Source: Dioscorea cayenensis subsp. rotundata
Taxonomy: Eukaryota > Streptophyta > Magnoliopsida > Dioscoreales > Dioscoreaceae
NCBI RefSeq assembly: GCF_009730915.1
Contig: NC_052475.1
Coordinates: 496,001 to 560,000, forward strand
DNA: 64,000 nt
Reading direction: 5' to 3'
Shown here: piece after piece, positions 11,781 to 25,000 of the stretch
How the letters are laid out: the number at the start of each line of letters is the position of its first letter
Position numbering within the stretch: position 1 is the stretch's first letter
Position numbers and translations under genes: made by a program
Notes under the pieces: model-generated
Told to the model about the DNA's origin: nothing
Seen by the model: only the letters and a program-made list of their open reading frames with translations
Database searches by the model: none

Positions 11781-12302
11781 GGGGCCATTTATGTAGCGTT
11801 AGCTAGCCTTTTCCTTTGATCCGGATTCCGAACAGATCGAAGAGAGGCCATGGCGTGGCACTCACATTGATTGCCTGCAGCTGGAAGCCTGGAACCTTCA
11901 TTGCGCGCGATTTTCCACTACATCTACATCAACCGGGATATCAGATATGATAGTAGTTGTCCCTCATCACCAAGCAAACACTCCCTGCAAGTGCAAGTAA
12001 TCCACGTCCAAACCCAAACTCTTCGACATCACCTTCAGCGATCCTCCGCGCCGGGCAACTCCACCAGCTCTCCCATGCATACTCTCCGTATCCTTGGGTT
12101 CATAGCACATTCGGACCTCTTTACAAGACGTCACATAAGTCCATATATAGCTAGACATGCACGTATATCTGTGCACATGATACTGATCTCCTTGAGGATT
12201 GCAGAGAGAAGCGGCCACTTGTCATGATCCTAGCCTTGAGAGAATGTGAGGAAGTTCAGGTGGTAGCTAGTCGAACAACACGCATGCTAGCGTCTATATA
12301 TG
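11781..12302. other. Intergenic region with no recognised gene
   Basis: Several overlapping open frames occur on both strands, but none shows a domain. I see nothing that can be supported here. Confidence 0.4.
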
Positions 12303-12981
12303 TAGGGATGTAAGTGGGGTTGAGCGGGAAATGAGATTCCCGTCCCCATCTCCGCTTCCCACGGGGCGGGGATTTCCCGTCTCCAAATTCTCCGCGGGGG
12401 AGGAATTATCCCCACGGCAATTTTTTTTATTACATAAAATTCTAATAATATTATATATCAATATATATATATATATATGTATATTAAAGTAGAAAACACT
12501 ATTTGACACTCATCGATTTCTCATGTAAATTTTTACCAATATTATTTTAATAATATTAAAATATTTATAACATAACACTAAATTATATTGTTTTTAAACT
12601 AATTTTTTTATTATTTTTATCTCATAATATATAATAAATTTAATTTTTATAAAAAAATATTATATTTTTGAAGTTGATAAATAGCTTATTTTATTTAATC
12701 TTATAATCTTATATTCATATTGAATTATTTGTTTGAAACCCAAATATTTGGTACTTATAATCTTATATTCATATCAATTATTTTTAAAAAAATAAATAAA
12801 TAATCATATGAGTTATTTTCAATATATATATATATTATTAAAAATCGGGGATTCCATGGGGAGCGAGCCGGGAGGGATGTTCCCCTGCTCTCCCGACCCG
12901 CATGGGGGTTATTTTGGGGAATCCCCGCCTCAAGCGGGTCCGGACGGGAAACGGAGATTCCACGCCCCATTTACATCCCTA
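12303..12981. mobile_element. Non-autonomous hAT-like element (MITE-type)
   Basis: About 679 bp bounded by inverted ends TAGGGATGTAAGTGGGG (left) and CCCCATTTACATCCCTA (right), 16 of 17 bases matching. Both ends continue into GC-rich, purine/pyrimidine-blocked sequence (GGGGCGGGGAT, CCCGTC and similar), while the middle is extremely AT-rich and codes for nothing. TAGGG termini suit the hAT superfamily. The element lies in a TA-rich stretch, so the expected 8-bp target duplication (perhaps TATATATG) cannot be fixed. Confidence 0.7.
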
Positions 12982-13969
12982 TATATATATATATATATAT
13001 ATGTACCTGAACATGCCGTGACCTTCATGCGTCTTGGTAGTATATGAGCGTACGTACTTAATAGTGTTTTGCTTTCTGGCCCTTCCATGGCTTTGGATTG
13101 GAGGGCGATGAACACCTCCAAGTATCCATGCAATCTTCAAATGGATCTACAATTTTTATTTTTTTACTTTTTTTTTTCAAAGCTGAAGCAAAACAGATAA
13201 ATCAAATATCACATAAATAAATCACAAGAATATATTGAAAGTGGAATATAGGCCCCACATTATCAAAATATATATATTAAATAAAATTACAAAATTTTAT
13301 TTAATATATATATATAAACTTTTATTTTTTTATTTTTTTAATAATGATTTTTTTAAAAAAATGGGGATTCCTTGCTTTTTTCCATGTAGATAAAGAATTT
13401 GGTCAATTTGTCCCATTTTTTTAAATAGAATGAGGAGAGATTCTTGTCCATGTATAACTTTTAAAATTATAATTAATTACAATTTTATCATTATAAATCT
13501 TTGGTTTTGTTGAGCCTTGTGTATTGGATTATGGAGTATGGTTTTATATGTATAAATTCTATATTTTATGGTTTAACTATATTTAGATATTTTGATGTAT
13601 TTGGTTTTTTTTTTTATAATGTGTTTACCATGAAAAGACCATGACACTAACAAAATAAAATAAAATAACAAAAATCTAAAACTTTTTTGGGTTGATTTTA
13701 ATAAATCACATTGATGTTGGGCTGATGTCCGTGTAAATAAGAATGACTTGGTGTTTTATTAGGCCTGGCCCAAAATCAAAATCTAAGTCAAAATCTAAGC
13801 TGGATCGAATCCTGTTGTTCAAGGGCGGGAAGAATAGCGCCCCACATTTCGTGAAAAGCCATCGAAGTGCGCGTCCGTCTATCTGTATCTGATCGTCGTG
13901 CAATCGGCCTCTTCTCCTTCTTCTTGTTTGTTTGTTTGTTTGTCTGTCTGTCTGTCTGATGCTACTCCG
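12982..13969. other. Intergenic region upstream of the RAD5A-like gene
   Basis: A (TA)n run, then low-complexity AT-rich DNA to about 13.7 kb. After that comes more GC-balanced sequence that should be the promoter and 5' UTR of the RAD5A-like gene. A TTTG/TCTG repeat occupies 13925-13959, directly before the start codon. No gene was seen. Confidence 0.5.
13925..13959. repeat. TTTG/TCTG microsatellite in a 5' UTR
   Basis: Four TTTG units followed by four TCTG units, ending about ten bases before the ATG of the RAD5A-like gene. Confidence 0.85.
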
Positions 13970-16900
13970 ATGGGTAATAAGGCCACCGACGAACAGGTCT
14001 CCGTCGTTCGCGCTGTCGTTGGTCAAGATTTCTCAGATATGGACATCATCCGCGCCCTCCATATGGCCAACAACGACGCCGCCGCTGCAATCAACATCAT
14101 CTTCGATACTCCTCACTTTCGCATTTCCTCCTCCCCTCCAAACAAAAACCCTAATCCCCCGGTGATCCTCAAGGAGACTCAGAGTCCCGTTTCTTCGACT
14201 GCCAAAGTTATCGCGGAGAGCCGCGTCACCCCACCGGAGTCATCGGAACAAGAAATAGAGGGACACTGGTGGCTTGTCGGGACCTCGGAGCTCGCGGGGC
14301 TTTCCACATGCAAAGGAAGGAGGATCAAAGTGGGGGACAAGGTGAACTTCTCTTTTCCATCACGAAATAAAATTACTTCCCCTTCCCCCGGCAAGTTCCC
14401 CGGCAGAGGGCGGTCCATGGCTTCTTGTTCCGAGATAGTGCGCTTCTCTACACAGGAATCTGGAGAGGTCTGATCCATTTATGCCTGAAAATTCTTCACC
14501 ACCGCCTTCGCCTTCGTTGTTCTTCGGACGTTTATTTGCTTCTCGCTTGCTTTGTGTGTAGATTGGTCGCATCCCGAATGAATGGGCTCGCTGCCTTTCG
14601 CCGCTCGTGAGGGAGAAGAAGATCAGTATCGAGGGCTTTTGCAGTTCTGCTCCGGAAATACTTGGCATCATGGACACCATCCTCTTATCAGTCAGGTAAT
14701 TTATTTTGCCTATGATGCAGAGAATCAGCTGGCCTCTCGCCAGGTTTACAATGACCATATGAGGTTTCCATTCTTTGGGGGGGAAATTGGACTGTTTTCT
14801 GTCTTCTTTTTCACCGTTATAGAATATATCTTTGTTACTTACACATCATCTCACATGTCCACTGTTCAGTGTGTACATCAATGGTTTAATGTTCCGTAAA
14901 CAACAAAAAACATTGGCGAGGTTAAATCGTTCAGCAACGGAGGAATCTACGGTGCATCCGTTTCCAACACTTTTCAGATTGCTTGGCCTCACCCCATTTA
15001 AGAAAGTATATTCAATCTTGGATCATGCATCATCACTGACCTTTTTCTCTATGACTGGTGATGTTTGTTTTAACTTTTGTAACTATAATCAGGCTCAGAT
15101 TACTCCAGATGACATTTGCTCAAAAAAACGGCGTATAGAATCAAAGGTGCATGACGATATTTGTTTCTTTCTCCTTTGTCAGAAATTCCAATTCCAACTT
15201 TCTTTTTAACCAAATGTAGTTGTACAGGACAGTTCTGGTGCACATACTGCTGTGCCACCCGCAGAGAAATGTAGGAAACTATCTACTCAAGGGAGTAATA
15301 TGGAAAGCAGTCATGATTCTATTTCAGATCATGATTTTAATAAAATCGTTGGAATTACAGATGGTTCTGAATTAGAGGTTGTGCACATAAAAGATTGGCT
15401 TTTTTTTGCCCTTGTGTGCAACAAATTCTCAGGTACATTGTTCTTATTGATTTATGCCGTTTTTTATGTTATTACAGGAAATGGACGCACCTGACACTCT
15501 GTTATGTGAGTTAAGGCCATACCAGAAGCAGGCTCTTCACTGGATGGTGCAACTGGAGAAAGGAAAATGTCCCGAGGAGGCAGCAACAAGTCTTCATCCC
15601 TGCTGGGACGCGTATCGTGTTGCAGATAAGTATGTCAGATATATACTCAAGTTTTTTTGCAAAATAAAACAAGCATAGGCTGACAATATTTTTTACTTTC
15701 AGGAGGAAGCTTGTCATTTACTTAAACTCATTTTCAGGGGAAGCCACTACTGAATTCCCTAGCAGTCTGCACATGTCCAGAGGAGGAGTATGTTTCTGTG
15801 ATGACTTTTGAACAATTTCTTCTTGTCCTTAAATTCGTCACTGGCCATTATATTTGATTTAAACATGCATTTCATAGATTCTGGCAGATGCAATGGGTCT
15901 GGGGAAGACCATCATGACTCTATGTCTTCTGCTTACTGATTCTGACAAAGGGGCTCACTGTTCTCCTCGATGAGTCGATCCTTTGGTGAAGCTAATGGAA
16001 ATAACCATATATCTGACCAATCACTTACTGGCCTAAAGAGTTCTGAAGGCATTTCTGGTTCTGGCAAGCTTTTCAAATCAAAAACCTTGTTTCGAGGTGG
16101 AAATTTGATTGTTTGTCCTATGACACTCCTTGGCCAGTGGAAGGTAATTTCTTTGTCATTTAGTGCTTAATAATGATTTCAAGTAATGAAATGATACCTT
16201 TTGGCTTTCGCTAGTGAGAATATCAATTTAACTGAATGGGAATGTCAATTTCACTGAACGGCAGGCTGAGATTGAAACCCATGCTCGGTGTGGTTCTCTT
16301 ACCCTTTATGTCCATTATGGACAAAGCCGTCCAAAGGATGCAAAACTTCTTGCAGAGAATGATGTTGTTCTGACAACTTATGGTGTGTTAGGATCAGAAT
16401 TTTCAGCTGAGGTAAGTCATATATTCTCGAAAACATATTGACACTGTGCTCTTCTTCATCCCTTGTGCTCTGTATCTATTATGTAGAATGCTGAAGACAA
16501 CGGTGTACTCTACTCAGTTAGATGGTTCAGGATTGTGCTTGATGAAGCACATACTATAAAATCCTCAAAAAGCCAGATTTCTATTGCAGCAGCTGCTCTA
16601 ACTGCTGACCGTAGGTGGTGCCTTACAGGCACTCCTATTCAGGTATGCCATTCTTTGAGCCTTTTTTTTAAGTGGCATTTGATTTTCAGTTCATTCTAAA
16701 GCACCATTTGGCTTTAGATGTGTGATTTAGCTCTGTTCTCATCTATGCTTCAAATGGCATTGCCATAGATGTTCTATCCTTGGTTTATTGTGTTCTCTTG
16801 GTTTTCTCCAAACTCAACATGAAATTATGATGATCTTGATCATTTTTGGCAGAATAACCTAGAAGATATATACAGTCTTCTTCGATTTTTAAGGATGGAG

Positions 16901-19900
16901 CCTTGGGGAAACTGGGGACTGTAAGTTATCTCCTTTGTAGCACACTGCCTATCTGCCCAACTTATTGTGCTTATTGTTGTAGTTTGAGTAAATCTAAGTT
17001 AGTAGCAATTTGCATGCATTCACAACTTCGTAAATGGTGTTTAGCAATCATGTTGATTGCCTGCTTTATTAATGCTCCTTTGTGTAAAGAAAATATGATC
17101 ATTCAGAAATATTTCACGCAGAACTTTTTTCCCTGGTGCATCATATTATTTATCTAAAGGAGAACCCATCCCCCTATCCCCCCTCCTTCCATTTGCTATG
17201 ACTTCATAAAAAGTGTACATTCTTACTTACAAATTTCTATTAAAACATGTGAAATGGTCTTCCCAGTTCTCATTATGTCAACCGCCGTAGGCAGCTCGCT
17301 TTCTTGGTTGAATACTTTATTCCATTTGCTTCCTGTTGATCTTTCTAGTTATATGTTATTGTGGTTGTGTTCCATCTTTAACGTTATGTTATACAAGATT
17401 CTGAGGCCTATATACTTGTGGATGTCTGTCTTGTCGAATATAGATCACTTGTTTAATTGTTGATGTCATATGAGTTAAAGTGATTGACACCCTAAGATTG
17501 CTGGAGGAATTGATGCTATTCTATGGAGAAACACAAACTCAACCACATGCAGTTCTTTACTTTTTCCCTTTGGAAGGCATTTTATAGATATCATTTTGCT
17601 TTCTTGGACATGGAAGGTGGCATAAGCTTATACAAAGGCCCTATGAGGAAGGTGATGAACGCGGCCTGAAGTTGGTGCAGTCCATTTTAAAGCCAATAAT
17701 GTTAAGAAGAACAAAGTCAAGCACTGATAAAGATGGAAAGTAAGTTAAGATGCACAATCCTGTAGTTGATATCTTAAAGTGCTTTATTTTATTCCCTTGG
17801 TTCTCTGTTTCAGGCCAATTCTTGTTCTTCCTCCAGCTGACATTCAGGTAATTTATTGTGAACTGACAACAGCTGAGCAGGACTTCTATCAGGCTTTATT
17901 TAGAAAATCTAAGGTATATTAGCTTTTATGCTAGAGAGGTTGTATGATGTCATTCTGGCAATAGAAGCCTCACATTTTGAATATTCAATCAGGTAAAGTT
18001 TGATCAATTTGTTGAGCAAGGACGGGTTCTACACAATTATGCTTCAATTCTGGAGTTACTTTTACGTCTTCGCCAGTGCTGTGACCATCCATTTCTTGTC
18101 ATGAGGTTTGCACCTTGACAGACTCTTAATACTTCTCCCTTTCATACTTAATTTCTTCTGAGGCAAGGGGATGCAAGATGCATTCCATAGATATGCTCAC
18201 TATGTACCGTAAATGTCTACCCTAAAGGAAACTTAATAGTAGTTTGCTCAGATTATTCCTAGTTTTCATGCTGAAGTCTGTAGCCTGTGAAATTGAACTG
18301 TGGTGATATTTTTCATAACTAATGCCATTCAATGCCTTTGTGTCTTCACGCATGGAATGAAACTTCTTTATTTATTTATTGCCTTCTTAACAGCATGGTT
18401 GCCCACTTATTATTGATTACCAAGATTAATGTAATTCTAAATTGCATGTAGATAGAACACTGCTTTCTTTGATATGTTTATTTAATTGGATCCTGTGGGC
18501 ACTACTAATACACCATTAATATTTGGTGATATTTTTGTTTTCTTTAATTTATGGAATTCCCAATATGGCCAGTCGTGGTGACACGCAAGAATATGCAGAC
18601 CTTAATAAGCTTGCAAAGCATTTCCTAAAGGTTGCCAAGGACTCCAGTGGAGATTCTAACATTATCCCTTCAAAGGCATATGTTAAGGAAGTTGTGGAAG
18701 AGCTGCGTAAAGGCGAAGGAGAATGTCCTATATGCCTTGAAGCTTTTGAAGATGCAGTTTTAACACCTTGTGCTCATCGTTTGTGTCGAGAATGCCTATT
18801 GGCTAGCTGGCGAAGTACAACGGCTGGTCTTTGTCCTGTTTGTAGGTATCCTGCTGTTTCATTTGTGTCTATTTATTCTTTTATTGTGAGGATTTTATTC
18901 ATGCCCTTGTACTTCATTGTACGTAAGCATAACAGGAAAGTGATTGTGCTTGTGTCTACAGGAAAGTGATTAACAAGCAAGACCTTATTACTGCACCTAC
19001 TGAAAGCCGTTTTCAGATTGACATTGAGAAGAATTGGGTGGAATCCACCAAGGTTTCTGTTTTACTGCAAGAACTGGAAAAGCTTCGTCATGCGGGTTCA
19101 AAAAGCATTGTCTTCAGTCAATGGACTGCTTTTTTGGATCTTCTGCAAATCCCCCTTTCTCGGTAAAATACAGTTTTTCTATAAATCCGCATATAATAAG
19201 AGATTGCCTTTTTTAATAAGCAAAACTTCAGTAAACTACAAGTTAGACGCAGGAGAGAAACGTTAATAGAAATGGTGGAATGTTAGTGTATTGATAATAT
19301 ATTTGAAAATTGGAAGTCCTTGAAAGAGTAGTTTTTGTGTACACAAGGATTGGGTGAAAGTATATTAGCGCTTCTTCCATCATCTTTTGTTTACTTTGTA
19401 GATTAGAATGCTAAAATTGTTGCATGTTTCTGGTTCCAGAAGCAATCTCAAATTTGTTCGTTTGGATGGGACATCAAATCAACAACAGCGAGAGAAAATA
19501 ATTAGTCAGTTTACTGAGGATGAGAACATTTTGGTTTGTCATCATATCATTGACTCAGTTGCTTCTTTCTTGGTTTTCTGTTTCAACTTTTTTTTATCTG
19601 TTTACTGTTTTAGGTACTATTGATGTCTTTGAAAGCTGGTGGTGTGGGGATAAACCTTACTGCAGCAACCAATGCCTTCCTCTTGGTATGTGAAGTTTGA
19701 CTAATCGTTATAATATTTGTGGTGTTTGAATCTATAAACACCAGGTAGTACCAGGCTAAAGATAGATATTGCATGTATTATTCCTTTTAACCTTATAATG
19801 AACCTTGCAAAGTATTCATGACAATTACAAGTCTTTGGGTTAAATCAAGCACATATATGTTTAGCTTGTATTTATTATGGTATCAAGCTTGGTTAATTAC

Positions 19901-21044
19901 TTTGTTTGCTATGCAACTGACTAAAAATAGACTAGCATGTATTAAAGATATATATAAGAGTAAGTAATAATCCCTCACCGGTTGATGTGATTTGAATAGT
20001 TTGGGTCTCATCGTATCAGCTTAAGTTTTTAGGTTGAATCAATCTTGCATGAGATATATTTGGTTTGTATCTAATATTTATTTTCAGTTAAAAATTTCTG
20101 AAGCTAATCCTTCATTTCTCTTTCTTTTGCATGATCGCAAATCAAGGTTGGTAAAGCTAATGTTGAAGACATTTTATCTATCTATTTGTTTCATGACTAT
20201 GGTATTTAATGGAAGCCAAAACAACTTGTTGAACGGTTGAAAGATACTATGATGTGCTTGTAGTTTAATGTGTGAACCTACGATTTATATTTCCTGTAGG
20301 ATCCTTGGTGGAACCCAGCTGTTGAGGAGCAGGCTGTCATGCGCATACATCGTATTGGTCAAACTAAAAGTGTCTCAATCAGGAGGTTTATTGTGAAGGT
20401 ACTGATTATATTAGACAGTCCGTTAAGAAGAGATATTACAAGAAAAATTCAAAAACAAAACAAGAAACTCCCCTGGACAAGAAACAACAGACCAGAAAAA
20501 AGAAAATAAAAGTAAGAGAACAGAAATTAAAACTGAAAACCAGCTCTCAACAATCTTCATAATCCACTTAGGCTTATCCATTCCCTGATGAAAGAGAGAG
20601 TTGGACTGAGTTAACACCATGCCCAGCTAAAGAAATTTTGTTGGTGTCCTCTTCTTCATATCAATATTGTTTTGTCAAGGCTATTACCATATTTGGGGTG
20701 TGGCCATAGACAAAATGGTGCAGTGAAACAAATAAGCCCCACAAACAAGTAGCCCTAGCCAACCCACTAACTGCTACCCATTGTGAAATAAGATTTCAAA
20801 TGTATTTTTTTGTTTTTCAATTACTTAAATACTCTAAAAGGCTCTAACAGTATTGTTAAGTCATCTGCAATAGTTTTATTTTTGTGCAAGTTGTAACTGA
20901 TCTGCTGATATTAACCTTCAGGGGACAGTTGAGGAAAGGATGGAAGTTGTGCAGGCACGGAAACAGAGGATGATATCTGGAGCTCTAACTGATCAGGAGG
21001 TTCGAACAGCAAGAATAGAGGAGCTTAAGATGTTCTTTACTTGA
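13970..21044 (+). CDS. RAD5A: RAD5A-like SNF2 helicase / RING E3 ligase, 20 exons, one frameshift
   Basis: A nuclear DNA-damage-tolerance protein (error-free post-replication repair), 1,014 residues if one indel is ignored; Arabidopsis RAD5A has about 1,029. Exons: 13970-14467, 14562-14695, 14870-15005, 15093-15146, 15228-15377, 15478-15629, 15703-15787, 15878-16143, 16265-16411, 16487-16642, 16853-16920, 17617-17739, 17814-17913, 17993-18105, 18573-18845, 18962-19162, 19440-19533, 19614-19685, 20300-20398, 20922-21044. In order: N-terminal [19 protein letters not shown] block, HIRAN domain ([20 protein letters not shown]), Walker [13 protein letters not shown] box (VLDEAHT), LTGTPIQN, C3HC4 RING ([12 protein letters not shown]...[10 protein letters not shown]...CPVCR) inside the helicase, then the C-terminal lobe ([23 protein letters not shown]). 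Exon 8 shifts frame at the GGGG run 15950-15953, just after Walker A; its length is one base short for its phases. Every other exon fits. Confidence 0.95.
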
Positions 21045-22004
21045 AAAATGAACATGTTAAAGAAATTCAAGTTCCAAGCTTCAGCCTGGAGTGCGCTTGG
21101 AAGAGTTGTGATACCATTGCTGGTGACCGGATCTCCCTCTGAAAATACATGAGCAGTAGTAAGAGCATGTGATATAATTAACCTCTTTCACCAGCATTTG
21201 CTGCAGCAGTTGATGTGCGCTCACCTCTGTTCACGATGCTTAATTTCAGAGGCACTGACAAGTGAAACTTCCTATGAAGATTGATTTTGTGAGCATTATC
21301 TTGTGTTGTAATTCTGTTTGCTTATTTGAGGCTCCCCCTCACATTCATTTGCTCTAGACAGGTAGACCAATCACATAATCTTCTGTAGCTCATTCGGTAC
21401 CGTAATTTCTGTTGAAATGGCTTTTATAATTGTATACCAGTAGAGTTTAAAAGTGTATTAAAAAAGAAAAAATTGTCTGGTTGTGTTCAGTCTTAAATTA
21501 TTGTTCTGCTTAACAAATGATAGGCAAAAACGGTTCACAGAGCCATCTTAGAATTATTACCTGACTTCCTTTTTCTCACAAATGAAGAACACAAGCCTCT
21601 CAAAATAAGTAAACGGCAAATCATAAATAACAAACTATCTAAAGCTGTATGCTGACATAAATTTTTTTAGCCCCCTTTTCTCTTATCTCTCTACTGCTGC
21701 TACTGCTAGTGCACGGCATCCCTGCTCACTCTGGCCGACAACTGTATCTTTACAATTTTTCGTAACATATATATTCACAATCAATCACTATATAAAACAA
21801 AATGATGGTTGCTCCTTATCTTCATTGAAGCCAGACTGCTCCTTGTATCTATCTATCTACAGCTACTCACCATCATTTTGATGATGACAAATGGCTACCA
21901 TGCTTGGTGCATGCGTATCTCCAACTTGAAGATGAAACTGCTCACCAGCAACAGGAAGCAACATTAATGATGACAAATACGTTGTGCCCAGCCAGCCAAT
22001 TTGT
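21045..22004. other. Convergent 3' region between RAD5A-like and CslA genes
   Basis: The two genes end tail to tail about 960 bp apart. The stretch should contain both 3' UTRs. No gene or repeat was identified in it. Confidence 0.5.
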
Positions 22005-25000
22005 TTAGGCGTTAGGGACGAAGATGCCCACGTAACCAAACCCCACGATGAAGAATGCAAAAGCTTGCAAGAAGAGGAATATGAAGTAATGGTTACTTCC
22101 AAAGGCTATGTCATAACAACCACAGAAGAAGAGATAGGCTCCTGTCCCCAGCTCTAATACATGTAATCTGGTAAAGAGAAATATATTATCGACTACAACT
22201 AACTTGAAACGATACAACAAATAAATCAAAAACAGTAAAGAAAGCATTATAATTATTTTTTTTTATGTATAAATATAATATTACCTATCACCAATACGGA
22301 ATCGTAGTTTTCTGGGTGCTTTTGCACCGAGCTTCGTTTTCAGGGCATCTCCAAGTTTCTCAGTGACCACCCATTCATTAACTCGCCCAGCCTCGAGCAG
22401 GCCAATGAATGTCGCCTTGGTCCGATGCAGAGACATGACATTCTCGAACAGAATCCAAAATACCATCAGATGAAGAGACCTGCGATGCGACATAATATAT
22501 AGTCCTTGATGAATGAATCAATCAAGCAAGCAAAACAGAGAATAATAATCAAATGAAAAGGACTGATGAACGTATGGCATTGCATTCATAATGAATGACA
22601 GCAAAACAGAGTGCAGTTGGAGTTGGTTCCAGTATAAAGTACCTGGGAGTCCCGACAGCATTGAGAAGTGTTATGATTGAAGGGATGTAAACAGAACCCC
22701 ACTTGGGAATTTGGACTTCAGGAACTAAAACAGTTGCAGGGATCACCAGGCAGTAGAATACAAAGGTAACGATGTGAGCGACAATCTTCCGAACCAGGAA
22801 GAAATTATAGATAACATGGACTTTCTTCAGGAGGGATACTTTCTGCAATTCCATGAAGGCGCGCGCGCGCGAAAGACAAATAACATATTAGATAACCTCA
22901 CTAATAATGGCCAAACACACAAGACCAATATCATCAGTTCTACATTTCTGGCTACAGAGATAACTGACCTTGTTCCTTGCGATCTCCAACGCCATTTTCC
23001 TGAACAAATTGGCTGGCCCGCAAGACCATCTATGTTGCTGGTATCTGTAGGCTTTGAGAGTACTTGGTAATTCATTTTTAACCTGGATTATTTAACATAA
23101 AAAAAAATTAATGGGTACGCACCAGCTAGGATTCAGCAAAAACTACAGCACTTCATAACTGATAACAATTAAGATGATGATGATGATGATGATGATGATA
23201 TGAGAAAGAAATATTACTAGGAATTAATAAGAAAAAGTCACCTTGATTTCCCCGAGAAATAGAAATTTCCAGCCTTTAAGGCTCGCTCTAACGGCCAAAT
23301 CCATGTCCTCCACCGTCGTCCTATCTTTCCAGCCTCCAGCTTCATTAAGAGCCGCAATTCTCCAAACCCCGGCAGTCCCTGTGACACCCGTTTTCTTTTC
23401 GTTGAGTGCCGAAGGATGCTCAAGGATAGGTTATTGTTTTGTTTCATAATTCATTAGTAAATTTGGCTTATTAATTAGTTTTTAATTTATTTTCATTTAT
23501 ATGGAGTAGGAGTAGTTTTTTGCCTTGGCAGTTGGCAGTTGGCAGTTGGCAGTTGGGAATTGGAAGTTGGGAGTCGGGAGTTAGGAATTGGGAGGGAAGG
23601 GTGCGGAAATTTGAAATGGGAGAGACTCACTTACCGTTGAAACCGAAGAAGGCATATTTATAGGATCCCACTTCTTGTTCCACTGTAAAGTGATAGTCAA
23701 GGGACATTTCCTGCATCCTTGTCATCAGGCACTCATCCGAATTCACTGCCGAATGAATGAATGGTTTCTAAAAGTCAAGGGCCGGAACAAACCAAAATGT
23801 AATAACCAAAGTTAAAAAGATATAATCATGTGTATCATATTCTTGGCAAGAGGACCCATCAATTTAATTGCTTGCCCAATATAATGTTATAACGAAATTT
23901 CAAAGAAAAATAAATACTTGCAATGGATATGGATATATGGTATATAACATTGACTGCTCTCAAATAAGAAAAAGAAAAAGGAAAAGAAGTTGATGAGATG
24001 ATATTAAAAAAACATGACCAGGTGGAAAAGAAAAAGGAAAAGTAGTCAATATTATATTCTATCAGTCACGTGCAAAGGAATTATAGTGATAAATGTCATG
24101 CTGATGGTAATCAATAAGGAAGTGATTAGAAATAAAGAGCCAGCACTGCAACAATAATGACCAGATGGAAAGAGAGTAAAAAAGAGTGTGAAGGGCACCA
24201 GCGGTGGACACGAACACGAACACGAACACTAACACTAACACGAAGCAAAGGGATTGATGCCGTAGAGCAAAGCAACATAATTGCACGTGGGTGGGGATAC
24301 GGCCCATGGAAGCTGCCGGTGGCCTCATGACTGTATTTGGGCCGCAACAAGCTTGGTTAGTGAATACTTATTACACCGTGGGCAATGGACCACACATCGC
24401 ATGGATGCAGTGAAATTGGTGACCGGATGGATCTCCATGTGATGTGGGTACTAGCTAGTAGCTACTATGATGATTGATGCCGGGATTTTTTACCTATCTA
24501 TACTGTACATTTGTATTACTTATTGGTTACGCAAGCCTCTAAAAATCAGTCCTAGAATAACGAAATCAAGCTCCTTCAATATTTCCCCAATCGCTACTTT
24601 TGGCGCTGCCTTGATGGTGCAAGTGATTGGCCACGTAAGTACCTTTCCTTCCTGTCATGTTTTTTTATTATTTAATTTGCTCTGATGAGACTATTCGCCA
24701 AACAGATGGGATGTGTCTCAATCAGGGGGTAAGAGAGATCAGGAAGCAGCCAACGTGCTGATGCGCTTGTCCGTGCCCCCAGGCCTATCTTAGTCTCTTG
24801 CCAAGCCTAATCGAATCTATCCCTTGAATTGATTGTTACTCTATACGCCGGATGTCTTGTTCGTTTGCCATGTTTTGGTATAAAATCTATCCAGGCTGGG
24901 ATGATAAAGTTAAGAAGTGAAAAGTTGGATGGCTAATTGGATCATTGTACAGTAGTGTTTGTATTTTTTTATTTTTATTTTTAAAATTATCTCATAATGA

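Noticed and set aside
20423-20660. A-rich segment in RAD5A intron 19 as a retroelement insert
   Set aside because: Its composition resembles a LINE 3' region, but I found neither a flanking duplication nor similarity to the LINE copies in this window.
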